From: a bacterium
GTDB taxonomy: Bacteria; Patescibacteriota; Saccharimonadia; Saccharimonadales; UBA4665
NCBI GenBank assembly: GCA_021850865.1
Contig: JAJZKN010000003.1
Location: forward strand, 1 to 64,000
Direction: 5' to 3'
DNA length: 64,000 nucleotides
This document shows, in pieces, positions 19,324 to 30,470 of this stretch (position 1 is the stretch's first letter; each line of letters starts with the position of its first letter). Below the pieces are notes generated by a model. It saw only the letters and a program-made list of their open reading frames with translations, did no database searches and was not told the origin of the DNA. Made by a program: the position numbers and the translations under genes.

Positions 19324-20649
19324 ATGAATCTACCGACTCAACCATACAAGGGCGCTAGAGATTTTTACCCTGAAGATAAACGCCTGCAGGATTATCTTTT
19401 TCAGACAATCCGGCGAGTAGTGGCCAGCTACGGCTATGAGGAATATAACGCACCGATTTTGGAACCGTTGGAATTGTATAAGGCCAAAAGCGGTAATGAA
19501 ATTGTCAACGAGCAAACCTACTCGTTTACCGATAGAGGGGGCCGGGAAGTCGCCATTCGTCCAGAAATGACACCCTCAGTCAGTCGGATGGTGGCGGCCA
19601 AACGGCAGCAGCTAGCTTACCCGATCCGCTGGTTTTCAATACCTAATTTATGGCGCTACGAACGGCCGCAGCGCGGTCGGTTAAGAGAGCACTGGCAATT
19701 AAACGTCGATATGTTCGGAGTGACTTCCGTCGACGCCGAGCTTGAGTTAATTATACTTACCGATCGACTATATAAGACTTTTGGCGCCGACGAGTCAATG
19801 TACCAAATCAAGATTAATCATCGGCAACTGATCGACTATATATTTAAAGAAATTTTTTACCTCAACGAAACACAAGCGCATTCGCTCGCTAAGCTGATCG
19901 ATAAAAAAGCTAAGATTTCCCAAAACGATTTTATTGACGGGATTGACGAGATTTTTACTGCCGATCAAAAAAAAGCAGGCTTAACCGAAAAAGCTCTGGG
20001 AATCTTAAACTGCCGAAGTCTAAGTGATTTACCTGAGCAGATAAAAAACATCGAAAGTTTTCAGCAGTTATGCCAGGTTTTGAGTAGATGCAGAGAACTT
20101 AGCATAGCCAACATTAATTTTGACATATCAATTATGCGGGGTTTTGACTACTATAGCGGGCTGGTGTTTGAAGTTTATGACTCGCATCCGGACAATAACC
20201 GATCAATGATGGGTGGCGGACGCTACGACGGATTAGTTGGCTTATTCGGTGTTGAGCCAGTGCCGACCGTCGGTTTCGGACTGGGCGATGCAACATTAAC
20301 CAACTTTTTACAACTTCATAATCTTTTACCGCAACCCAAAAACCCGCTGGACGTTTATGTTTTGCTCCCCGAAACGGCAGACCGCAAGGTTTATCAGGTA
20401 GTTGAACAGCTACGCTCACTCGGGATAAATGCCGCCATTGACTTTAGCGGACGAAAACTGAAAGACCAGATAAAGGCGGCGCTAAAACATCAGGCTAACT
20501 ACGCCTTGATTGTCGGACCGAAAGAAATAGCGAATAAACGATATACGCTTAGGGATTTAAACAACCAAAGCGAAAGCGAATTAACCATCAAAGAAGTCAG
20601 CGAAGCTTTAGTTGCCGCCAGACAGGTTAACACCAAAAAAGCGAAGTAA
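19324..20649 (+). CDS. hisS: Histidyl-tRNA synthetase
   Basis: GARDFYPED, RPEMTPSVSRMVA, RYERPQRGRLREHWQLNVDMFG, GGGRYDGL. Confidence 0.96.
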   Translation: MNLPTQPYKGARDFYPEDKRLQDYLFQTIRRVVASYGYEEYNAPILEPLELYKAKSGNEIVNEQTYSFTDRGGREVAIRPEMTPSVSRMVAAKRQQLAYPIRWFSIPNLWRYERPQRGRLREHWQLNVDMFGVTSVDAELELIILTDRLYKTFGADESMYQIKINHRQLIDYIFKEIFYLNETQAHSLAKLIDKKAKISQNDFIDGIDEIFTADQKKAGLTEKALGILNCRSLSDLPEQIKNIESFQQLCQVLSRCRELSIANINFDISIMRGFDYYSGLVFEVYDSHPDNNRSMMGGGRYDGLVGLFGVEPVPTVGFGLGDATLTNFLQLHNLLPQPKNPLDVYVLLPETADRKVYQVVEQLRSLGINAAIDFSGRKLKDQIKAALKHQANYALIVGPKEIANKRYTLRDLNNQSESELTIKEVSEALVAARQVNTKKAK

Positions 20650-20678
20650 CTGCTTTTCTAGCCAAAGAGCAGTTTAAG

Positions 20679-20687
20679 TGTTAAACT
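20679..20687 (+). promoter_or_regulatory. Extended -10 promoter of tig (TGT TAAACT)
   Basis: -10 ends 8 nt before the ATG at 20696. Confidence 0.45.
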
Positions 20688-20695
20688 ATGCACTT

Positions 20696-21997
20696 ATGCA
20701 AACAGTTCTTAGCAAGCTAAACTCCACTAAAGTCGAGTTAAAGATTACCGCCGACTCTCATGAGCTTTTTATGGCTAAAAAAGCTGCTATTAAGGAGCTG
20801 TCCAAAGATCTTAAAATTCCCGGGTTTAGACCGGGAGCCGCGCCGGAAAACCTCGCAGAGAAACATTTAAACCCAAACACCCTGGCTCAAGAGACCTTAG
20901 AACTAGCCGTAAACACTCTTTACGGCAACGCTATTATTAACGAACAGCTGAGGGTAGTAAATAATCCTCAGATAGATGTTGGCAAATACGTACCCTTCGA
21001 AAGCCTGGAATTTAGCGCAACCGTAAATGTGGTCGGGGAAGTCAAGCTCGGCAAATACCAAGGATTGAACATTGAATCGAGAACATCGAGCATAGGTACC
21101 GGTGAAGTTAATACAGTCATCGATAGACTGCGCCGTCAGCTGGCTACCAAAGAGGAAGTTCACCGCGCGATTAAACCCAACGACGAAGCGGTAATTGATT
21201 TTAACGGGATTGATAGCCAAACCAAAGAAGTGATTGACGGAGCTTCCGGTAAGGACTATCCCCTGATAATTGGCAGCAATACCTTTATACCAGGCTTCGA
21301 AGACAACTTAATCGGCGTCAAGCCCGAGGCTGAACTGAGTTTCGATTTGAAATTTCCACTGGATTATCAAGTCAGCTTTTTACGTGGGAAAAGCGTTAAT
21401 TTCACCGTTAAGGTTAAAAATGTTAACGAGCTGAAACTGCCACCGCTTGATGATAATTTAGCGATGCTGGTCGGACCGTTTAAGACTTTGGGAGAATTGA
21501 AAACAGATATCAAGCGGGAGTTGCGTAAAAACAACGAACAGCAGGCGCTGGCGACGTTACAAAACAAGCTAGTTGATCAAATTCTCGCCGGATCTACCGT
21601 GGATATTCCTGATGCGTTAATAGACGAAGAGACATCTCGGATCGAGCAAGAGACCCGGTCTAACGCAACATACCGCGGCCAAACTTGGAGCGAATATTTG
21701 AAATATGAGGGTTTATCGGAAAAAGAATTCGCTGAACAAGCCAAAACTCAAGCTTTGTTGCACCTAAAAACGGGACTGATTCTCGGAGCGATCGCATCAA
21801 AAGAGGGTGTTTCGGTAAGTGAAGACGAGCTAACTCAGTATGTAACACAGCTAAAAACCCAGTACAAGGCTGACGAGCAAATGCAAACAGAACTGAATAA
21901 ACCGGCCAACTTAAACGATTTGCGTAACAGACTAATGGTTGAAAAAACGTTAGACCGGCTGGTTTTATTGAATCAAGCAAAGCCAAAAGCGGACTAA
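20696..21997 (+). CDS. tig: Trigger factor
   Basis: GFRPGAAPENLAEKHL N-domain, FKBP-like middle domain (IDFNGI...LIIGSNTFIPGFEDNLIG), C-terminal chaperone domain; ORF-track GTG start at 20678 overlaps the -10. Confidence 0.93.
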   Translation: MQTVLSKLNSTKVELKITADSHELFMAKKAAIKELSKDLKIPGFRPGAAPENLAEKHLNPNTLAQETLELAVNTLYGNAIINEQLRVVNNPQIDVGKYVPFESLEFSATVNVVGEVKLGKYQGLNIESRTSSIGTGEVNTVIDRLRRQLATKEEVHRAIKPNDEAVIDFNGIDSQTKEVIDGASGKDYPLIIGSNTFIPGFEDNLIGVKPEAELSFDLKFPLDYQVSFLRGKSVNFTVKVKNVNELKLPPLDDNLAMLVGPFKTLGELKTDIKRELRKNNEQQALATLQNKLVDQILAGSTVDIPDALIDEETSRIEQETRSNATYRGQTWSEYLKYEGLSEKEFAEQAKTQALLHLKTGLILGAIASKEGVSVSEDELTQYVTQLKTQYKADEQMQTELNKPANLNDLRNRLMVEKTLDRLVLLNQAKPKAD

Positions 21998-22001
21998 ATT
22001 A

Positions 22002-22028
22002 TTAGCAGTCTTGACAGTAGAGTGCTAG
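22002..22028 (+). promoter_or_regulatory. CIRCE (HrcA operator) upstream of clpP: TTAGCAGTC-N9-GAGTGCTAG
   Basis: 9-nt spacer starts with -35 TTGACA (22011-22016); -10 TATTAT (22035-22040). Confidence 0.87.
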
Positions 22029-22049
22029 CTTAGGTATTATTCTATTCAT

Positions 22050-22670
22050 ATGGATCTATCCAACAACCCTTTAGCCAAATTAACTTCGCAGGTGCTGATA
22101 CCAACAGTCATCGAGCAGGAAGGTCGTTACGAACGCGCCTACGACATTTATTCGCGACTACTCAAAGAACGGATTATCTTCCTCGGCAGCGACATATCCG
22201 AGGCCAGCGCCAATATTGTGGTCGCCCAGTTATTATTCTTGCAGGCGTCCGATCCGAAGCAAGACATCTACTTATATATTAATAGCCCAGGCGGCTCAGC
22301 TTATGATGCCTTGGCAATCTACGACACGATTAACTACGTAAGCAACGACGTTCAAACTGTTGGCATCGGTGTACAGGCGTCTGCGGCCGCTTTTATTTTA
22401 AGCAGCGGCTCCAAGGGCAAGCGTTATTTACTGCCACATTCGACAGTGATGATTCATCAGCCTTCAAGCGGTACTCAAGGCAAAATAACCGACCAGGAAA
22501 TAACTTTGCGCGAAGGTTTGCGCCTAAAGAAATTACTGGAGGAAATTATGTCCAAGAACACCGGTCAATCACTCAGTAACATACATGAGGACATGGAACG
22601 GGACAAGTGGCTTTCAGCCGAGGAGGCTAAACGTTACGGTTTGGTTGATCATGTACTTAAGCCCCAATAA
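22050..22670 (+). CDS. clpP: ATP-dependent Clp protease proteolytic subunit
   Basis: [58 protein letters not shown]. Confidence 0.97.
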   Translation: MDLSNNPLAKLTSQVLIPTVIEQEGRYERAYDIYSRLLKERIIFLGSDISEASANIVVAQLLFLQASDPKQDIYLYINSPGGSAYDALAIYDTINYVSNDVQTVGIGVQASAAAFILSSGSKGKRYLLPHSTVMIHQPSSGTQGKITDQEITLREGLRLKKLLEEIMSKNTGQSLSNIHEDMERDKWLSAEEAKRYGLVDHVLKPQ

Positions 22671-22746
22671 AGCTTAAACTCATATTTGGTCTTGACAGCC
22701 ATGCTAGTTATCTGTCAGAATGTATTATTAAGAAGTAGTGTAAGCT

Positions 22747-22786
22747 GGGGTATTTGTTTGCTAAGCTACAGACAAACTAAAACCCC
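22747..22786 (+). promoter_or_regulatory. Hairpin in the rpoB 5' leader
   Basis: GGGGTATTTGTTTG (22747-22760) and CAAACTAAAACCCC (22773-22786) pair at 12 of 14 positions, 12-nt loop. Confidence 0.55.
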
Positions 22787-22881
22787 TTAACTTAGGTACC
22801 TTCGCCGATTATCATTCTAAAAAACTAATAAAAAACAGATTATACCAAGGCTAATTAATCAAGGGGGCTATTTAAGAGCGT

Positions 22882-25800
22882 ATGGCGAAATCCACTGCTA
22901 CAAAAACCGACAACAAGCAAAACGAAAGAGTCTTTTTTACTCAGCAAAGAAACGCTGTGGAATTACCGAATCTGGTCGACCACCAGAACCGGTCATTCAA
23001 CTGGTTTGTTGAAGAAGGCCTGGGTGAATTACTGGCTGAAATTAGTCCGATAGACGATTATACCGGTTCCAAGCTGTCATTAAGCTTTAAGGACTATCAC
23101 TTTGATCAACCGAAAATGAGCGAAAGTGAAGCCCGGGAAAACAATGTCAGCTACGAAGCGCCGCTGAAAGCCGGCGTAATCTTAACTAACAAAGTGACCG
23201 GCGAAGTCAAAGAGCAAGAAATATATCTGGGTGACTACCCCTGGATGACCAGCCGCGGAACATTCGTAATCAACGGAGCGGAACGTGTAGTCGTTAGTCA
23301 GCTGATTCGTTCGGCCGGAGTGTTCTTTACCCGTGATCAGCATGTCTCAACTTATTTATACGGGGCTAAAATTATTCCCGGACGCGGCGCCTGGCTGGAA
23401 TTTGAAACGGCTAGCAACGGATCAATTTATGTTAAGATCGATCGTAAACGCAAAATAGCCGTCACCACTCTCTTGAAGGCTCTGGGTATGAGTGAATCGG
23501 CAATGAAAGAGGCTTTTGCGCACGTCGATAGCGGCAAGCAAAATTATCTCCAGGCTACACTGGATAAAGATCCGGCCCGCGGCCAGAATGAAGCGCTAAT
23601 TGAAGTTTACCGGCGCTTGCGCCCGGGCGAACTGGCAACAGTTGAAAACGCCAAAAGCCAGCTGGAAACACTGTTTTATAATTTTAAGCGTTTTGACTTT
23701 TCTCGTGTCGGACGATACAAGATTAATAAACGGCTGGATCTCGACGTTCCGAATACCATTGAAAACCGCGTGCTCAGGCTAGACGATTTGATTGCTATTA
23801 TCGCCGAAATTATCCGGCTGAACAATACGCAAGAACCGGCAGACGACATCGACAGTTTAGCCAACCGACGAATTAAATTGGTTGGCGAACTGGTTCAGAG
23901 ACAGTTCCGGATTGGATTGCTCAGAATGGAACGCAACACCAAAGACCGCATGAGCATGAGTGACATTGAAAACGTTATGCCGTCACAACTGATCAATGCC
24001 CGACCAGTGGTCGCAGCCGTTAGAGAATTCTTCGCTTCATCTCAACTTAGCCAGTTCATGGACCAGATCAATCCCTTGAGTGAGCTGGGTCACAAGCGCC
24101 GTCTAAGTTCAATGGGGCCCGGAGGGCTAAGTCGTGAGCGGGCAGGTTTTGAAGTCCGCGATGCCCACGCCACCCATTACGGTAGAATCTGCGCCGTAGA
24201 AACACCGGAAGGTGCCAATATCGGGCTAGTCCTTAACCTGGCTAACTATGCCCGGGTTAACGATTACGGTTTTATTGAAACGGTTTACCGCAAAGTTATT
24301 AACGCCGCTAGCGTCAAAGATATCGTCGGGCACATCGCGGCCGTCGACTATGAAGACGAATCAGGAAAAATCCTAGTTAAAGCTAATAAAGTGATTACCG
24401 TTGACGATGCCGCTAAGTTGGCAAAGGTTAAAAATCAAATAACCTGGCCGGTTAAAGCCAAGGTAACTAACGATGTTGTTTATCTGGACGCTTCGGAAGA
24501 AGAAAACACGGTGATCGCCGCGGCGGGCAATCAACTTGATGACAACGGATATTTTATAGATGAGCGGGTAAGCGCCAGAAACCGGCTGAATTCCGGTGAA
24601 GTTGACGCTAACGAGGTTAACTATATGGACGCGGCACACAACCAGATTATTGGCAGCAGTGCCGGGCTAATACCATTTATTGAAAAAAACTATGTTTTGC
24701 GTTCGCTAATGGGCAGCAACCAGCAGCGCCAAGCAGTACCGCTGATTCAGCCCGAAGCCCCGGTTGTGGGTACCGGACTGGAAAAAGCCGCGGCACTAAA
24801 TACCGGTCAAGTTATTCTGGCTGAAGATGACGGCGAGATCATAAAAGCCACGGCCGATTTGATTAGTGTGAAACACAAGAACGGCGTAGCGAACTATAGT
24901 CCAGCCCATTTCATACGCTCCAACGAAGGCACATCGATCAATCAGAAAGTCGTGGTTTCTACCGGGGACAAGGTTAAGCGGGGAGATGTGCTAGCTGAAG
25001 GTATGTCCATCGCTAACGGTGAGCTGGCTTTAGGTAAAGAATTACTGGTAGCGTTTATGCCCTGGAACGGCTATAACTTCGAAGACGCTATAATTATCTC
25101 ACGCCGACTGGTCGAGGAAGATTCGCTGACATCCGTTCATATCGTAGATTTTATGATCGAGGTTCGGGAAACCAAGCTTGGGCCGGAAATTGTCACGAGA
25201 GATATTCCAAACGTTTCCGAAGAGTCACTGCGTCATCTAGACGATGAAGGCATTGTTCGAATCGGTGCCGAAGTTCATCCCGGCGACATTTTGGTCGGCA
25301 AAATTACGCCAAAAGGTGAACAGGAACTAAGTTCTGAAGAAAGATTGCTGCGCGCCATTTTCGGTGAAAAAGCCAAGGAAGTCAGAGACACCTCGCAGCG
25401 AATGAGCAACGGCAAGCACGGCAAGGTTGTCGGCGTGAAGATTTTCAGCCGGGAAAACGGTCATGAACTAAAAGCCGGCGTCATTATGCAAATACAGGTT
25501 TTTGTCGCCCAAATGCGCAAGATTTCCGTCGGTGACAAGTTAGGTGGCCGGCACGGCAACAAGGGAGTGATCGCCAGAATCCTACCAATCGAGGATATGC
25601 CGTTTATGGAAGACGGTACGCCCGTGGACGTAGTTCTTAATCCCCTAGGCGTCCCGTCCAGAATGAACGTCGGTCAGTTATTTGAGACTCACTTGGGTAT
25701 GGCAGCCCGGGCACTTGGCATAAAAGTTGCCAGTCCGTCTTTTAACGGCGTTCCGGCCGCTAAGATTCAACAGCTATTAAAAGAAGCCGGGTTGCCGGAA

Positions 25801-26442
25801 GATGGCAAACAACAGCTTTACGACGGTCGAACCGGCGAAGCCTTTAGCGAACGCACGACCGTTGGCAGTATGTACATCATCAAACTGAACCATATGGTAG
25901 CCGATAAAATTCACGCACGATCTACCGGTCCGTACACCATGGTTACTCAGCAGCCGCTTGGGGGTAAGGCTCAAAACGGTGGACAGCGATTCGGCGAAAT
26001 GGAGGTCTGGGCACTGGAAGCCTACGGTGCGGCCAATACACTTCAGGAAATGCTTACTCTGAAATCGGACGATGTATACGGCCGAAGCAAAGCCTATGAA
26101 TCGATAATTAAACGGACTAAAATTGTCGGTCCCAAAGTTCCGGAAAGCTTCAATGTGTTAGTTAAGGAACTGCAAGGCCTAGGCCTTAAGGTTGACCTGA
26201 TCAAAGAAAGCGCCGTAGTGGACGCCGAGGACGTACTGGCAACTAACGTTCACGAAGAAGCCAAGCATATTAGTGATATTTCCGTTCCGGTAGCGGACAT
26301 TTCTGACATAGATTTAACCGAAGAAACCGTCGGTGACGATTTCAGCGTAGTTACTCTTGACAGTGATGCGGCCGAGGACACTATGCCGGATACTGAAGAA
26401 CTTAAAGCGGTCGAGGAAAAACACGAAGAGGAGGTTGCATAA
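22882..26442 (+). CDS. rpoB: DNA-directed RNA polymerase subunit beta
   Basis: SSQLSQFMDQINPLSELGHKRRLSSMGPGGLSRERAGFEVRD and other invariant motifs. Confidence 0.98.
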   Translation: MAKSTATKTDNKQNERVFFTQQRNAVELPNLVDHQNRSFNWFVEEGLGELLAEISPIDDYTGSKLSLSFKDYHFDQPKMSESEARENNVSYEAPLKAGVILTNKVTGEVKEQEIYLGDYPWMTSRGTFVINGAERVVVSQLIRSAGVFFTRDQHVSTYLYGAKIIPGRGAWLEFETASNGSIYVKIDRKRKIAVTTLLKALGMSESAMKEAFAHVDSGKQNYLQATLDKDPARGQNEALIEVYRRLRPGELATVENAKSQLETLFYNFKRFDFSRVGRYKINKRLDLDVPNTIENRVLRLDDLIAIIAEIIRLNNTQEPADDIDSLANRRIKLVGELVQRQFRIGLLRMERNTKDRMSMSDIENVMPSQLINARPVVAAVREFFASSQLSQFMDQINPLSELGHKRRLSSMGPGGLSRERAGFEVRDAHATHYGRICAVETPEGANIGLVLNLANYARVNDYGFIETVYRKVINAASVKDIVGHIAAVDYEDESGKILVKANKVITVDDAAKLAKVKNQITWPVKAKVTNDVVYLDASEEENTVIAAAGNQLDDNGYFIDERVSARNRLNSGEVDANEVNYMDAAHNQIIGSSAGLIPFIEKNYVLRSLMGSNQQRQAVPLIQPEAPVVGTGLEKAAALNTGQVILAEDDGEIIKATADLISVKHKNGVANYSPAHFIRSNEGTSINQKVVVSTGDKVKRGDVLAEGMSIANGELALGKELLVAFMPWNGYNFEDAIIISRRLVEEDSLTSVHIVDFMIEVRETKLGPEIVTRDIPNVSEESLRHLDDEGIVRIGAEVHPGDILVGKITPKGEQELSSEERLLRAIFGEKAKEVRDTSQRMSNGKHGKVVGVKIFSRENGHELKAGVIMQIQVFVAQMRKISVGDKLGGRHGNKGVIARILPIEDMPFMEDGTPVDVVLNPLGVPSRMNVGQLFETHLGMAARALGIKVASPSFNGVPAAKIQQLLKEAGLPEDGKQQLYDGRTGEAFSERTTVGSMYIIKLNHMVADKIHARSTGPYTMVTQQPLGGKAQNGGQRFGEMEVWALEAYGAANTLQEMLTLKSDDVYGRSKAYESIIKRTKIVGPKVPESFNVLVKELQGLGLKVDLIKESAVVDAEDVLATNVHEEAKHISDISVPVADISDIDLTEETVGDDFSVVTLDSDAAEDTMPDTEELKAVEEKHEEEVA

Positions 26443-26446
26443 CCCT

Positions 26447-29400
26447 ATGGCACAAACATTCAATTACGGTACAGATATTGCGGATTTCGATGCCGTCAGG
26501 TTAGCAATCGCCAGTCCGGCGGACATTCTCGAATGGAGTTATGGTGAGGTTACTAAACCAGAAACCATTAACTACCGCACCCAGAAACCGGAAAGAGACG
26601 GTTTATTCTGTGAACGGATTTTTGGCCCAGTTAAAGACATCAATCCGCATGACGCTAAATATAAAGGCGTGCGCAGCCGCGAAGCGGCCGTAGATAAAAA
26701 CGGTGAGCTGGTAACTAAAAGTATTGTTCGCCGGGAACGGATGGGGCATATCAATCTGGCGGTACCGGTGGCGCATATATGGTTCTTGCGTGGCACACCA
26801 AGTGCGATGGGCTTGATTCTTGGTATGACCGTTAAAAGCCTAGAGAGAGTCGCCTACTTTGCCAGCTTCATCATTATTGAGGTGGACGTGGAGAAACGCG
26901 ATCAATTGCTGGCGGATAAGGAAGCCGAATTTGCTGCGGCTAAAGAAGCTATCAAGCTGAGATTCGAGAATGAAGCTAAAAAAGAAGACTCCAACGTTAA
27001 GGCTCTGGCTGAAATGCAAACCAAAGAACTGGAAGAAATAAATAAGGACTTTGAAGTTTACCGTGATCAGCTAATAGGGCTAAACAGACTGAATTTAATA
27101 AACGAGACTGACTACCGGGCATTACCCGATGAACTCCGGGCTATAATCAAAGTCGGTATGGGCGGATCGGCACTTAAGGATCTGCTTGACCGGATTGATT
27201 TAAAGGCCTTAATTGCCGAGCTGGACTCGGAAGTAGAGGAAGCTAAGGGTCAACGCCGCAAGCGACTAATGAAGCGTCTTAGGCTACTGGAGAGCATAGA
27301 TTTGGCCGGTATTCAACCGGGAAGTATGTGTATCTCAATTTTACCGGTTATCCCTCCTGATCTTAGGCCGATGGTCCAACTTACCGGTGGCCGGTTTGCA
27401 ACATCCGACCTGAACGACTTATATCGCCGGGTAATTAACCGTAACAACCGGCTAAAGAAGCTGATCGACTTAAACGCGCCTGAAGTGATCCGCCGCAACG
27501 AACAGCGGATGCTCCAGGAAGCGATTGACGCGTTAATTGACAACTCAGCCGCCAGAAGCGGCCGGGCTGTAGCTGCGACCGGACAGCGCCGCCGACTTAA
27601 ATCACTCAGTGATATGCTGAAAGGCAAGCAGGGACGTTTTCGCCAAAACCTTTTGGGCAAGCGCGTTGACTATTCCGGACGTTCGGTAATCGTTGCCGGA
27701 CCAGAACTGAAAATATATCAATGCGGCCTGCCGAAAATGATGGCACTGGAACTCTTTAAGCCGTTTGTAATCGGTGAACTAATTGCCAACGAACAAGCAC
27801 ACAATATTCGCAGCGCTACTCGGCTGATTGAACTCAGTGAAACGGTCGTTTGGGACGCTCTGGACGAAGTCATTAAAGGCAAATACGTACTGCTTAATCG
27901 TGCTCCCAGTCTACACCGACTGAGTATTCAGGCTTTTCAGCCGGTCCTGATCGAAGGCCGGGCAATTCAGTTGCACCCGCTGGTCTGCCGTGGCTTTAAC
28001 GCGGACTTTGACGGAGACCAGATGGCTGTCCACTTACCGCTCAGTGACGCCTCGCAAAAAGAAGCCAGAGAGATAATGGCTGCCAATAAAAACCTGTTGA
28101 AACCGGCCGATGGCTCGCCGATACTTCACATTGAGCAGGACATTGTACTCGGTTGTTACTATTTGACCTACATTCGTCCGGGAAAAGATCAAATAGTTCT
28201 TCCGTTTAGCGGTATTAATGAGGTTATATTGGCGCTTGACGCCAACAAGATTAAGCTGCAATCTACGGTACGAGTACAGTTTAGAGGCCAAATCCGGACA
28301 ACTACAGCCGGCCGACTATTGTTTAACGAAACTTTTCCGGAGGACTTCGCATTCCAAGACGAAGCGATGACCAAAAAGCGACTTCAGGCGGTAATGGGTG
28401 AAGTTTACGCAAAATACGGCCAGGAGAAAACAGCCGAAATAGCCGACAACTTAAAAGATTTAGGCTTTAACTACGCAACCAAATCCGGTTTAAGTATGGG
28501 TATGAGCGACTTTGAGCCAATTGACGGAATGAACGAGCTTATTAAGGACGGCGAAGACCGATCGGCGGCAATTTCGGCCCAGTTTGAGCAGGGCTTTATT
28601 ACTGACGAGGAACGTTTCCGACTTACTGTAGATAACTGGTCGAAAATCGATACGCAAGTTCAGGACCTGTTAAGTGAGCAAATGGTGCATAAGGATTCCT
28701 CAATGTCCATTGCGATCACGTCAGGAGCCAGGGGTAATATTTCGCAAATGAAAATGTCGGTCGGGATGGTCGGGGTACTGCAGGACGCCGGCGGACACAT
28801 TATCGAGTTACCGATTAAATCCGGATACATTGCCGGACTGGACGCACTCGAGTACTTTACTGGTACAAGAGGCGCCCGCAAAGCATTAGTAGATATTGCT
28901 CTAAAGACTGCCGACGCCGGCTATCTGACCAGAAGACTGGTTGACGTTTCACAAGATGTCTTTACTGTCGAGGACGAGACTAACGACCCGGGCTTTCCGA
29001 TGTGGCGGAGTGACGCCAGTGAAATTGGCACCAACTACGCAAACCGTCTAAGCGGGCGCTATGCCGCCGAGAAGATCGGCACATATGTCAAGCGGGGAGA
29101 GCTTATTACCGCCGACATCGCCAAGGCAATCGACGACGACTCAACGATTGACGGAGTTAAGATAATGAGTGTTTTAAGCTGCACCAACGTCCGCGACGTT
29201 TCGAGAAAGTCGTACGGAGTTGATCCGGCTACCGGACTGCTGGTGGTTAACCATCATCCGATCGGGGTGATCGCCGCCCAAAGTATCGGCGAACCGGGCA
29301 CCCAGCTTAGTCTTGACTCGAAGCACCGCTCGGGAGCTGTCGTAGCCGACGAATCCGCCCAGGGGCTAAGCCGTATTGAAGAATTATTTGAAGTACGAGC

Positions 29401-30277
29401 GCCTAAAGGTGTCGCTTATTTAAGCGATATCAGCGGCACGATAAACGTTTGGGAAGAGGGAGACCGGTATTTTGTCCAGGTTACCGCCGACGACAAAGAA
29501 TCGATAGTCTATGATCTGGCCGGACGTGAAGCCAAAGTTGCTAGCGGTACGGACGCCGCAATTGGCGATGTTGTCGCTTCCAATAAGAACGGCGACGATC
29601 CGATTATCTCGCCAATGGCCGGCAAGGTCAGTGTTACCGATACGACCATTACTATTTCACCGACCAAACAGAGTGTGATTCGTTACGAGATTCCCGGATT
29701 TAAACAAATGATTGTCGCGGACGGTGACCAGGTAGTCGCCGGCCAGCGCTTGACCAACGGTTCGATTAACCTGCATGACTTGATGCGGCTCCAAGGAGTT
29801 GAATCCACGCAGCGTTACATCATGAACGAAGTGTTGAAGATTTTCGTCGGTCAAGGCCAGAACATTTCGGACAAACATTCGGAAATAATTGTCCGGCAGA
29901 TGTTCAGCCGGGTTCAGATAGAAGACTCCGGCGACAGTGAATTCGTCACCGGCGACATCGTGTCGAAACTATCAGTTTCTGAAGTTAACGAGACACTGAT
30001 CGCCGAGGGAAAAGTTCCCGCTAAGTACAGTCAGTTATTGCTTGGTATTACCAAGGCATCTCTGTCAACCGACTCCTTCCTGAGCGCCGCCTCCTTCCAG
30101 GACACTACCAGAGTTTTGATCAGCGCCGCTACCTCAGGTAAAATCGACCGACTTTACGGATTGAAGGAAAATGTCATTTTAGGCAGAAAAATTCCTGTCG
30201 GAACCGGCTTCGAAGCTGACGAACAGCCTGAAGAATTAGTGCCGATAACCGACGGAAGCGATTCATTTGTCAGTTGA
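26447..30277 (+). CDS. rpoC: DNA-directed RNA polymerase subunit beta-prime
   Basis: [16 protein letters not shown] catalytic motif; start [17 protein letters not shown] at 26447 rather than the ORF-track 26357. Confidence 0.98.
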   Translation: MAQTFNYGTDIADFDAVRLAIASPADILEWSYGEVTKPETINYRTQKPERDGLFCERIFGPVKDINPHDAKYKGVRSREAAVDKNGELVTKSIVRRERMGHINLAVPVAHIWFLRGTPSAMGLILGMTVKSLERVAYFASFIIIEVDVEKRDQLLADKEAEFAAAKEAIKLRFENEAKKEDSNVKALAEMQTKELEEINKDFEVYRDQLIGLNRLNLINETDYRALPDELRAIIKVGMGGSALKDLLDRIDLKALIAELDSEVEEAKGQRRKRLMKRLRLLESIDLAGIQPGSMCISILPVIPPDLRPMVQLTGGRFATSDLNDLYRRVINRNNRLKKLIDLNAPEVIRRNEQRMLQEAIDALIDNSAARSGRAVAATGQRRRLKSLSDMLKGKQGRFRQNLLGKRVDYSGRSVIVAGPELKIYQCGLPKMMALELFKPFVIGELIANEQAHNIRSATRLIELSETVVWDALDEVIKGKYVLLNRAPSLHRLSIQAFQPVLIEGRAIQLHPLVCRGFNADFDGDQMAVHLPLSDASQKEAREIMAANKNLLKPADGSPILHIEQDIVLGCYYLTYIRPGKDQIVLPFSGINEVILALDANKIKLQSTVRVQFRGQIRTTTAGRLLFNETFPEDFAFQDEAMTKKRLQAVMGEVYAKYGQEKTAEIADNLKDLGFNYATKSGLSMGMSDFEPIDGMNELIKDGEDRSAAISAQFEQGFITDEERFRLTVDNWSKIDTQVQDLLSEQMVHKDSSMSIAITSGARGNISQMKMSVGMVGVLQDAGGHIIELPIKSGYIAGLDALEYFTGTRGARKALVDIALKTADAGYLTRRLVDVSQDVFTVEDETNDPGFPMWRSDASEIGTNYANRLSGRYAAEKIGTYVKRGELITADIAKAIDDDSTIDGVKIMSVLSCTNVRDVSRKSYGVDPATGLLVVNHHPIGVIAAQSIGEPGTQLSLDSKHRSGAVVADESAQGLSRIEELFEVRAPKGVAYLSDISGTINVWEEGDRYFVQVTADDKESIVYDLAGREAKVASGTDAAIGDVVASNKNGDDPIISPMAGKVSVTDTTITISPTKQSVIRYEIPGFKQMIVADGDQVVAGQRLTNGSINLHDLMRLQGVESTQRYIMNEVLKIFVGQGQNISDKHSEIIVRQMFSRVQIEDSGDSEFVTGDIVSKLSVSEVNETLIAEGKVPAKYSQLLLGITKASLSTDSFLSAASFQDTTRVLISAATSGKIDRLYGLKENVILGRKIPVGTGFEADEQPEELVPITDGSDSFVS

Positions 30278-30282
30278 AACCT

Positions 30283-30465
30283 ATGAACTTATCTGATAGA
30301 ATCATCGTAAAATCAAGTCATATTAAGTTTAAGGTTAGTGTCGTTGATTCGGCATTGGGGTGGGTAATAACCTTTACCCGGGACGTTGGCGGATCCGTGT
30401 TAAGTAAAATTTATGTAACTTCGACCGCCGAACTAATAACCGCCAAAAATATAGGAGAACAGTAG
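30283..30465 (+). CDS. Short hypothetical protein between rpoC and rpsL
   Basis: 60-codon ORF in the operon, [27 protein letters not shown]...; no recognised family. Confidence 0.4.
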   Translation: MNLSDRIIVKSSHIKFKVSVVDSALGWVITFTRDVGGSVLSKIYVTSTAELITAKNIGEQ

Positions 30466-30470
30466 GAACT

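Noticed and set aside
20678-20695. GTG start for tig
   Set aside because: It coincides with the extended -10 box; ATG at 20696 fits the trigger factor N-terminus.
22692-22720. Third CIRCE at the rpoB promoter (TTGGTC-ttgacagcc-ATGCTAGTT)
   Set aside because: Superficial resemblance only; both arms deviate strongly from TTAGCACTC/GAGTGCTAA and do not pair.
26357-26446. Upstream extension of rpoC in the ORF track
   Set aside because: Overlaps the rpoB C-terminus; the conserved beta-prime N-terminus begins at MAQTFNYG (26447).
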